Assembly: GCA_030526885.1 (NCBI GenBank)
Contig: JAUNBV010000041.1
Span: 1-13,134, forward strand
Direction: 5' to 3'
Origin: Syntrophomonadaceae bacterium
Lineage (GTDB): Bacteria; Bacillota; Syntrophomonadia; Syntrophomonadales; Syntrophomonadaceae
DNA length: 13,134 bases
A program made the translations under genes and the position numbers. A model generated the notes under the pieces. The model searched no databases. It saw only the letters and a program-made list of their open reading frames with translations, and was not told the origin of the DNA. Of this stretch, positions 8,001 through 13,134 are shown one piece after another (position 1 is the first letter of the stretch; the number at the start of each line of letters is the position of its first letter).

Positions 8001-11000
8001 TGATCAGTTGGGGGTTGTATATGTCCTTGCGGGAAATGTTGACCGAAACCGGCACCGGCACGTACTTTTCCGGGTGGTCCATCCATTTGCGCACATAACC
8101 GCAGCTCTTATCCCATATATATTCGTCCAGTTGCATGATAAAGCCGTTGCGCTCGAACAGGGGAATGAATTCTGCGGGCGCGATGAGCCCCCTTTGCGGG
8201 TGGTTCCAGCGGACCAGCGCCTCGGCGCCGATTAAAGCGCCGTCCTCATAATTGTACTGCGGCTGGAAATAGACCGTGAACTGCCCGTCCTTCAGCGCGC
8301 TTTCCATATCGGCGGACAATTCCTGCTCCCGCAAGAGCGTGTCGCGCATGGAGTCATCATAGAAGGTTACGCGCCGGGCGAAATCGCCCTTGATGGATTT
8401 GAGCGCCAGAAGCGCCCGGTCACACATGGCGGAGATCTCGATATCCGCGTCCTCGATTCGGTAAACGCCCATATGCGCGGTGACCGGGAAGTCTATGCAA
8501 TAGGCCTCCAGCCAGGCGTTGATTTCATTTATCATGCTTTCGACATCCGGCGACCCCTGGTCGGGACGGAGGCTGACGAAATGGTCGGCTTCCATGCGCG
8601 CGAAGCACACGTCCTTGCCCGCCTTGTTCGCGCGTCTGCGCATTTGCGCGCCAAAATCGCGCAGCAGCTTGTCGCCCGCGTCATAGCCCAGCGTTTCGTT
8701 GAGCAGTTTAAAGTTATCGATGTCGAAGCGATGAAGACGGAAGCGCGTGTCGGGCCGGGCCTGCAAAATCTCCCGCACCCGGCGGTAAAAGCCCTGCCGG
8801 TTCAAAAGCCCGGTCAGCGGGTCGCTTTGGCTCAATACGGTGTCGGTGACATCGGTGCGGGAGATCATGACAATGCTGCGCTGTTGGTCGATATAGCAGT
8901 GACGCCATCTGCGGTAGCCTGCCGGACGCTGGTCCTGCGCCTTGATGGGAAACGTGCAGACGTATTCGTCGTTGTTTTCGAGCTCCGATATTATGCGGTC
9001 GAGGCGCAGCGCGGCGAGGCAGTCATCATAGAAGCTTTCGGGAATCACCTCTTTAAGGGCTTTCTCAAGGCCCAAATCGTAGTCCTCGGTATCGCCCAAT
9101 ATATGCTCGACCTCACTCTCGGTGCTGCCGCCAAACAACATCATCCGGCCCGTGGTCACGTCCACCTGGGCCAGAAATTCATAATCCGTGCTGACCAGCC
9201 GCCGCATCATATTCTCCAGCCGGGTTTCGCGATCGATATCAAAAAGGGTAATCAACATTTCGATATCGTCCGTATCCGGATTCTGCGCGATGTGGGCGTT
9301 TATGTGCAGCCATTTCATCCGGTCTTGCTTAACCAGGCAAAGAAAGTTCATGCCGTGCAGCATTTCGCCGTGCCGGAAGCGGGCGAGCAGGTTTTCGCGG
9401 GAAAACATGGCGTAAAACGCCTCCAGATCGGACGGCTTATCCATCCGGTCCCGGAACCGCGCGAAGAATTCGTCCACGCTTGAGCAGGACAGCGTATCCG
9501 GCAAATCGCCCACGCCGCCCTCATACCGGTCGGCGGTCAAGTTCAAACGGAAGGAGGCCAGGGCGTTCACCGCCATGCGACGCTGATCCTCCTGAAAAAA
9601 CCGATACCGGTCCTTGAGCACCGTGCGGGTGCGCATGATCTGCTCCGCGTCGGAGTAGATGGCGTACAGATCAAAGCCGCCATCTTCAAAATATACGAAA
9701 TTGGCAAATACCGTAACATAGTAGTAGGCATCGTTCGCGCCGAGCAGGCGGTAGGTATGCCGGAACGGAACGCGCTCGCGCAGCGCCTGCCCGTACACCG
9801 CCATCAGTTCGTCCCGGTCCTCGGCGTGTACGCCGTAAAAGGCATCCTGGCCATAGATGTCGAAAAACTCCTTCTCCGTCAGGCCGCCGAGCAATTTGAG
9901 CAGGCCCTGGTTGCAGAACATCGGTGTCAGCGCGCCGGACGGCGTGCCGCGATAGATCTCCACCCCGCCGCCCAGATTATTGAGCAAACCGCGCAGATTG
10001 ACCGACATCGCGCCGCGTTCGATCATGGCGGAGTCTATGGTGGTCAGCGCCTCCAGGTCGTCCGCAAACGCGAAGCGGTTTTTGCCCATCGCCTTGGCCT
10101 TGTAAAGTGCGGCGTCCGCTTCGGCGTATAGCTGCTTCAAGCTCTTTACCGGGCTGATGTCCCCATGATACATGGCGAGGCCTACGCTGCCCGAAAGGTT
10201 GACCTGGCGGCCGCCTTCGGCGCACATGTATTGCAATTCGTTCAGCAGCGCACTGGCCCGGTCTTCTATCAAGGCAATGCTGGAAGCGTTTTTCAGGAAA
10301 GCGAAGAATTCATCGCCGCCGATCCGGCCCACGATATCATCTTCCCGAAAACAACTCCGGATGGACGCCGCCAGGTCGGCCAGCACCTTATCGCCAAGCT
10401 GATGGCCCATGGTGTCGTTGATCTGCTTGAAATTGTCCAGGTCGATCATGAACAGGGTGTGGGTGCCGGATGCGCCTTCGCCCAGCAGGTAATCATTGAT
10501 TTCCGCGAAGGTGGCCGCATGGTTTAAGAGCCCGGTCAGCGCATCATAGGATGCCCGCTCCTTAAGGCTCTCCGTTTCCTGGCGCTCCCCGTGGATGTTC
10601 TTGAATACGATACACAACTTTATAACGTTGGAATCGGGATACTGGACCATCTGAATGGTGGCGCGGTGCCACTCGAGCATACCGGTGATTACGGTGCGGA
10701 ACTCCAGCGTGTCGGTATGCACGCCCTGCGCGTACAGCGAGATCAATCTATTCTTATCAAAGAATTCCTTAAATTGCTCGGCGTCCCCGGGATAGATGTT
10801 GTTGGCCACATCCCACTCCACCAAGCGGTACAGATTGTTTTCCGGGCCCTCGTAAGCTACCGCATCATATACGGGCTCTCCGTGCGCGGTCTTTATATCG
10901 CCGCTCATCAGATCGACTTCCAGATAGTAGTTGCTGTTTTTTATCAAATCGAGCAGTTCGCCGCGGCGCAGCTCATAGGCCAGCTCCTTTTCCCGCAGTT

Positions 11001-12354
11001 CGGTATTGTCATAAAAGGAGATGATGCTGTTGGTCAGATTCCCCTCTTTATCGGGCAGCAGCACATAGTCGGCGCGATGCCACCGCACGGTCCCGTCCGC
11101 CATGCGCAGCCGCGCGTTGACACTGCCGGTGGGAACGCCCCGGCGCATGGCGGCATAGAATTCGCGCACCTCCTCCCGGCTTTCCGGCATCACAAAGCCG
11201 GTGTCGAGCACGGAGTCCGGATAATCCTCGATTACCGGCGTAACGCCGAATTGCCGGTTCGAATCGCTCAAGTAGTATATGGTGCGGGTCTTTATATCAT
11301 AGCGCAGCAGGAATTTGCCGCTCTGCCGGATGACGGCGGCGTTTTCCGCGCACTGCTGCCGCAGCTCGCTTTGGCTTTTAATGATCATGCGGATGGAGAT
11401 AAAGACCAGCAACGCGAACGCAATCAGCGACAGGAGCATAACGCTGCTGATGAGGCGCGCGTTGCCTTCATACGGCGCGGCGACGTATTCATCCGCCAGG
11501 GAGCACAGCAGATACCAATCATTGCCGCCCAGCGGCTTGGCAATGGCCATCATGCTCTCACCGTCAGGCGCGGTGTAGTTGTAGATGCCCTCCCCTTCAA
11601 CCAGGACCGCCCGGAGCTCGTTTTTGTCGCTGCCGGTAAACGTGCCCAAGTCATACAGCGACAGGGCGCCCTCGGGGATCAGGGCGCTGCCGCCGCGGAT
11701 GATAAACTCGCCCTGGCGGTCCATGATGTTGGCGTAGCCATAGCCGCTCCATTCGTTCAGATCGACGATGTTTGCAAATACGGAGGAGGCGTGAGTGGCG
11801 ATCAGCGCGCCCGCCACCGCCCCATCCCGGAATACGGGCACCGCGTAGCGAATCACCAAACCGCCGGAATGCGCATCGGCCTCGGTATTCTGAACCGCGT
11901 TTTCGCCCGCCATGGCCTTTTGGAAGAATTCCTCGCCGGAATAATCCTTCAGGTATTCACTGCCGTCCAGATCGTGCATGATGGCCTGCCCGTCGGGCCC
12001 GGCATAGCCCATGCGGATAAAATCGTTGGACAAGTTGACCTGTTTGAGAAAGACATTCAACGAGTTGTCGTCCATTAACGGATACTCGGACAGGAACAGC
12101 GCGACGGCATAAAGCGTGCTGAAATCCTGGCCTATGCGTATGTTCAGCGCCATCTGCGCGGTTTCCGCGTATTCCTCCAACTCCGCCAGCGTGGCTTTTT
12201 CATTTTGGAGGTTTATGTTATTTATAAACATGAAGTTGGCTGCCAGGACAATGAAAACAAAAAACAGGGCCACCAACCCGATAATCCATATACCGGAGAT
12301 GCGGTTAACTCTATTTGTATCAGCGGGCGCCCTGTCCCCTACGCTTCTGCCCAC
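5026..12354 (-). CDS. Giant membrane-anchored sensor protein with GGDEF, degenerate GGDEF, EAL and multiple PAS/GAF domains
   Basis: A 2442-residue protein predicted to make and degrade cyclic di-GMP. Start: GTG at 12354 behind AGGAG with 7-nt spacing. Order of domains by eye: TM 20-44; extracellular dCache-like sensor 50-290; TM 301-325; two PAS-like modules 335-592; GGDEF 600-768 with intact GGDEF at 679-683, metal-binding DLDNFK at 638-643 and an RxxD inhibitory site (R670-D673) five residues before the signature; three PAS-like modules 790-1170; a second GGDEF 1172-1335 whose signature is EADHF (1255-1259), so probably inactive; EAL 1345-1595 with EAL at 1378-1380, N1439, E1471, D1501/D1502, K1522, E1558 and QGY 1578-1580, all catalytic positions kept; then three PAS 1622-1995, GAF 2005-2185 and two PAS 2190-2432. 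PAS limits are approximate. The protein is therefore potentially bifunctional, with the second GGDEF perhaps binding GTP to regulate the EAL. It is far longer than usual GGDEF-EAL proteins (about 600-1200 residues), and the C-terminal 840 residues are sensors with no output behind them. The reading frame is unbroken over 7.3 kb. Expressed alone from the promoter at 12532-12560. Confidence 0.96.
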   Translation of the reverse strand: MGRSVGDRAPADTNRVNRISGIWIIGLVALFFVFIVLAANFMFINNINLQNEKATLAELEEYAETAQMALNIRIGQDFSTLYAVALFLSEYPLMDDNSLNVFLKQVNLSNDFIRMGYAGPDGQAIMHDLDGSEYLKDYSGEEFFQKAMAGENAVQNTEADAHSGGLVIRYAVPVFRDGAVAGALIATHASSVFANIVDLNEWSGYGYANIMDRQGEFIIRGGSALIPEGALSLYDLGTFTGSDKNELRAVLVEGEGIYNYTAPDGESMMAIAKPLGGNDWYLLCSLADEYVAAPYEGNARLISSVMLLSLIAFALLVFISIRMIIKSQSELRQQCAENAAVIRQSGKFLLRYDIKTRTIYYLSDSNRQFGVTPVIEDYPDSVLDTGFVMPESREEVREFYAAMRRGVPTGSVNARLRMADGTVRWHRADYVLLPDKEGNLTNSIISFYDNTELREKELAYELRRGELLDLIKNSNYYLEVDLMSGDIKTAHGEPVYDAVAYEGPENNLYRLVEWDVANNIYPGDAEQFKEFFDKNRLISLYAQGVHTDTLEFRTVITGMLEWHRATIQMVQYPDSNVIKLCIVFKNIHGERQETESLKERASYDALTGLLNHAATFAEINDYLLGEGASGTHTLFMIDLDNFKQINDTMGHQLGDKVLADLAASIRSCFREDDIVGRIGGDEFFAFLKNASSIALIEDRASALLNELQYMCAEGGRQVNLSGSVGLAMYHGDISPVKSLKQLYAEADAALYKAKAMGKNRFAFADDLEALTTIDSAMIERGAMSVNLRGLLNNLGGGVEIYRGTPSGALTPMFCNQGLLKLLGGLTEKEFFDIYGQDAFYGVHAEDRDELMAVYGQALRERVPFRHTYRLLGANDAYYYVTVFANFVYFEDGGFDLYAIYSDAEQIMRTRTVLKDRYRFFQEDQRRMAVNALASFRLNLTADRYEGGVGDLPDTLSCSSVDEFFARFRDRMDKPSDLEAFYAMFSRENLLARFRHGEMLHGMNFLCLVKQDRMKWLHINAHIAQNPDTDDIEMLITLFDIDRETRLENMMRRLVSTDYEFLAQVDVTTGRMMLFGGSTESEVEHILGDTEDYDLGLEKALKEVIPESFYDDCLAALRLDRIISELENNDEYVCTFPIKAQDQRPAGYRRWRHCYIDQQRSIVMISRTDVTDTVLSQSDPLTGLLNRQGFYRRVREILQARPDTRFRLHRFDIDNFKLLNETLGYDAGDKLLRDFGAQMRRRANKAGKDVCFARMEADHFVSLRPDQGSPDVESMINEINAWLEAYCIDFPVTAHMGVYRIEDADIEISAMCDRALLALKSIKGDFARRVTFYDDSMRDTLLREQELSADMESALKDGQFTVYFQPQYNYEDGALIGAEALVRWNHPQRGLIAPAEFIPLFERNGFIMQLDEYIWDKSCGYVRKWMDHPEKYVPVPVSVNISRKDIYNPQLISILKAITQKHGVPTAMLKLEITETVYMQDPDQLICVVRALQEEGFVVEMDDFGTGYSSLNTLKDVPVDMLKLDMKFLEHGADNERGGNILASIIRMAHWLKIPIIAEGVETKAQADYLKSLGCVYMQGYHFAPPMPADEFEEQLGRERQGDTDRYAGTDLTGVAAFWDPSTQTELLFNSFVGGAAIMEYQGGNAEILRANDKFYQQLGTARSAYLAKQLHTLARFDSENRAIYEHMLEEAIRTGSETECDVQSLPLNGEPQFWTHNRVKLLAQNGDRYLFYLATENITARKQMEEELRVRTEALQLSVSHMGRAICVYDIVEQILTLPEEYARKHGFNPVLRDEDHLPSNTVIPEDKAQYLDFYRRIKAGEPTASLLLRVADVEGRLGYAWEQLDSVTIFGDDGTPVRAVITCEDVTAQKELEAENVRNNIIIKHTGICVIDYDVPTDVMRFQSGSQGERQLISDYFGRFLQSSESYIHPDYKEFHREQFRRLIESAPKAGHYDYVADNWGIGYRWSRLHYVSMGDDNGRVYRIVGQISDIQKEKDDEALIAKLGQNLQIGVAGYHFNATMAERVFTLLFAAGAGEATISQVLELLGEYYDLSRAYIFEDSADSLYSSNTFEWCAEGVTPEKDNLQAMSYEHDMGGVYHGLFDENGVFLCEEVGSLPHPVRDILGAQNIKSLLQCAVMDAGKFVGFVGFDECRANRQWTDEQIGTLMLVSRIMGTFLIKLRKQEQALFSEDFKAALDNNASFVYIIDPQTHEIVYTNRAIRSTFNHSYEGRVCYQEFIRRSTPCENCPVNLTDDSGQSSHVEVLRPDGMLLLTQALPLHWNGRDLTMITCVDVTELRMLREQLNRMAESKQVLYDAMPCGILQYDLRGQAQSDTTFNRAACHMFGFADEASFAEAILDRTDTRYVHPEDKRMVEEHVEKVTQQGGSAEYEHRFLYPDGRVIWVRAHIQSTESKDGRSLLQAVLYDITDSKDAEAERIGRGE

Positions 12355-12402
12355 GTTATCACTCCTAACACTATACGTTTTAAAAAGTTGCTTACTGCCA
12401 AA

Positions 12403-12477
12403 TTACAGCGCCGGCACTATAAAACCAGGCGTCAACCCGGCGGCGCTAGGACACCGCACTCCTTTACCCCCCCCCAT
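12403..12477 (-). other. Leader G9 tract with overlapping upstream mini-ORF
   Basis: The leader of the giant gene contains a run of nine G on the minus strand (C9 at 12467-12475). The last of these is also the G of an ATG at 12477-12475. From that ATG a 24-codon ORF begins M-G-G-G-K and ends at TAA 12405-12403. It has no convincing Shine-Dalgarno, so translation is doubtful. A hairpin of GCGGTG with CGCCGC follows shortly downstream. A change of one base in the tract would shift the mini-ORF frame. Confidence 0.3.
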
Positions 12478-12531
12478 GAACCCGGCGTGAAATTACGCGC
12501 TGGTTGGCATGAATACTTCCACTTGCATTTG

Positions 12532-12560
12532 ATTATACATTAATGAATGTATATGTTCAA
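12532..12560 (-). promoter_or_regulatory. Promoter of the giant c-di-GMP gene
   Basis: On the minus strand, TTGAAC (12555-12560) and a perfect TATAAT (12532-12537) with a 17-nt spacer, the best promoter in the window. The predicted start near 12525 gives a leader of about 170 nt before the GTG at 12354. I looked for c-di-GMP riboswitch motifs (GEMM class I core) in this leader and did not find them. Confidence 0.75.
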
Positions 12561-12620
12561 GGAAAATTTAGACATAAAGCCGCAATTATCACCATAAACC
12601 CCGTTACATCATCGGCATTT

Positions 12621-12639
12621 GTGGCAACATAATTGCCGC
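12621..12639. repeat. Hairpin in the upstream intergenic region
   Basis: GTGGCAA (12621-12627) pairs with TTGCCGC (12633-12639), seven pairs including one G-T, around a 5-nt loop. It lies upstream of the giant gene's promoter. No T-tract follows on either strand. Function unknown. Confidence 0.35.
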
Positions 12640-12729
12640 GCGCTAATTTGACCGGTGGCGGCACGGCAAGAAGGGCGAAAAGAGGCGGCGGGCAGGCTAT
12701 ACTTTGAGAGGAGACAAGGGGATAGCTCT

Positions 12730-12793
12730 CCGGTCTTTAAACCAAGATCACCCCCGAAGCTGATCAGCAGCTTGGTGGTGATGTCATGACCGG
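12730..12793 (+). repeat. Three-tier nested hairpin
   Basis: Outer helix CCGGTC (12730-12735) with GACCGG (12788-12793); middle helix ATCACC (12747-12752) with GGTGAT (12777-12782); inner helix AAGCTG (12757-12762) with CAGCTT (12768-12773) around a 5-nt loop. All 18 pairs are Watson-Crick. The internal loops are asymmetric (11 and 5 nt, then 4 and 3 nt), as in ligand-binding or protein-binding RNAs. The inner part includes the palindrome GCTGATCAGC. Confidence 0.6.
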
Positions 12794-13018
12794 CAAGGCA
12801 CGGGAAAAGCGTAAAACCGGCCTTATCAGCGCGAATCGGGAAACCGCGCTCTGCTCTCCCGCCAAAAACTTAGCGCCATGCCACAAATGGTACGCGGCGG
12901 CGGCGGACTTTAAGCGGCACGAAGAGGTAGGCGAGCGATGGGGACGGGTTCTGCCTTAAAGGGGATTTACTAGGCAAACGCGGGCGTTTTGAAGGGCAGT
13001 ATGAGATGGGCGGTATGG

Positions 13019-13031
13019 GGGTTGCAAACCC
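13019..13031 (+). repeat. Small hairpin before the terminator
   Basis: GGGTT (13019-13023) pairs perfectly with AACCC (13027-13031) around GCA. It stands 13 nt before the terminator hairpin and may be part of the same 3' structure. Confidence 0.35.
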
Positions 13032-13044
13032 GGGTCGGCTTGTT

Positions 13045-13065
13045 CGGGGCTCTAAGCCCGTTTTT
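13045..13065 (+). terminator. Intrinsic terminator of a plus-strand transcript
   Basis: GGGCT (13047-13051) pairs with AGCCC (13055-13059) around CTA, extended by C13045-G13060 across a bulged G, and is followed directly by five T (13061-13065). The stem is short but GC-rich. No protein gene on the plus strand lies upstream, which supports transcription of the structured region as an RNA. Confidence 0.5.
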
Positions 13066-13134
13066 ACGGCGATTGTTCGTGTTTTGTTAAGTGAAGAGCG
13101 ATCATTACTAAGCGATTTCTAAGGTCAGGCTGTT

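Larger units (their letters stand above)
12706..13065 (+). ncRNA. Candidate structured non-coding RNA, unknown class
   Basis: About 360 GC-rich bases without a convincing gene. Hairpin 1 (12730-12793) has three nested perfect 6-bp helices. Hairpin 2 pairs 12795-12803 with 12817-12824 (8 bp, one bulged A). Hairpin 3 pairs 12828-12850 and can be closed by a GAAA tetraloop (12840-12843) on a CGG/CCG stem. The region ends in a hairpin plus T5 on the plus strand (13045-13065), which sets the orientation. A TATACT at 12698-12703 could be a -10 box, but the -35 is poor, so the 5' end is uncertain. An upstream pairing of GAGAG 12706-12710 with CTCTC 12726-12730 competes by one base with hairpin 1. 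I checked it by eye against tmRNA, RNase P, SRP, 6S and common riboswitches and saw no signature motif. It could also be the long leader of a gene beyond the right edge, although the terminator would then act as an attenuator. Confidence 0.4.

Noticed and set aside
8473..9483. 336-codon open frame on the plus strand
   Set aside because: Antisense to the PAS/degenerate GGDEF segment of the giant gene. No domain recognised.
10591..12078. 495-codon open frame on the plus strand
   Set aside because: It is antisense to the dCache/PAS part of the giant gene. The minus-strand protein shows clear domains, and this frame has no recognisable motif or good ribosome binding site. Long antisense frames are common in GC-rich genes.
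12355..12525. c-di-GMP riboswitch in the leader of the c-di-GMP gene
   Set aside because: The conserved core of class I (GEMM) was not found, and the class II pattern could not be recognised by eye. A covariance-model search would settle it.
12786..12959. 57-codon ATG frame on the plus strand in the structured region
   Set aside because: Only a weak GGTGG precedes it, the start lies inside the arm of hairpin 1, and the translation is basic and motif-free. Coding cannot be excluded; homologue conservation with synonymous bias would revive it.
1..13134. Mobile element, CRISPR array or tRNA-associated island
   Set aside because: No transposase, integrase, terminal repeats, spaced repeats or tRNA were seen on either strand.

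Overview
The window looks like chromosomal DNA of an anaerobic clostridial Firmicute. The evidence is strong AGGAGG-type ribosome binding sites, frequent GTG starts, sigma-A style promoters, an OadG-type sodium-pump subunit, a Gram-positive Y-family polymerase, and GC-rich genes separated by AT-richer gaps. I cannot name the genus. No tRNA, rRNA, CRISPR array, insertion sequence or phage gene was seen.

Layout: (1) 1-143, minus strand: the N-terminal part of an OadG-like membrane subunit that runs off the left edge, preceded by a leader with a promoter and a 9-bp-arm dyad. (2) 313-2478, minus strand: a compact three-gene cassette of a LexA-like self-cleaving repressor (HTH plus peptidase S24), a DinB-type DNA polymerase and an 86-residue protein of unknown function. 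The genes are 2 nt apart or overlapping, as in a small autonomous SOS-mutagenesis operon. (3) 2488-2786: a divergent intergenic region with one promoter each way. On the plus side it also holds a perfect 16-bp palindrome and a complete intrinsic terminator in front of the next gene. (4) 2787-4771, plus strand: a DUF255/YyaL (SPATA20-like) thioredoxin-domain gene broken by 20 extra bases exactly before its CxxC motif. It is followed by a 62-residue small protein (4816-5004). (5) 5026-12354, minus strand: a single 2442-residue cyclic-di-GMP protein that fills more than half the window. Its order is membrane-anchored dCache sensor, PAS modules, active-looking GGDEF, PAS modules, degenerate GGDEF, intact EAL, then about 840 residues of PAS/GAF sensors with no output domain after them. 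(6) 12355-13134: about 780 bases without a convincing protein gene. The part next to the giant gene holds its near-consensus promoter and a leader of about 170 nt with a G9 tract. The distal part (about 12706-13065, plus strand) has three consecutive hairpins, one with a GNRA tetraloop, and ends in a terminator. It is my best candidate for an undescribed structured RNA.

How the parts may work together: the repressor-polymerase cassette is probably induced by DNA damage through RecA-stimulated self-cleavage. The giant protein probably couples extracellular and several cytoplasmic signals to c-di-GMP synthesis and breakdown. The small convergent gene and the giant gene end 21 nt apart. No functional link between the SOS cassette and the c-di-GMP gene is visible beyond proximity.
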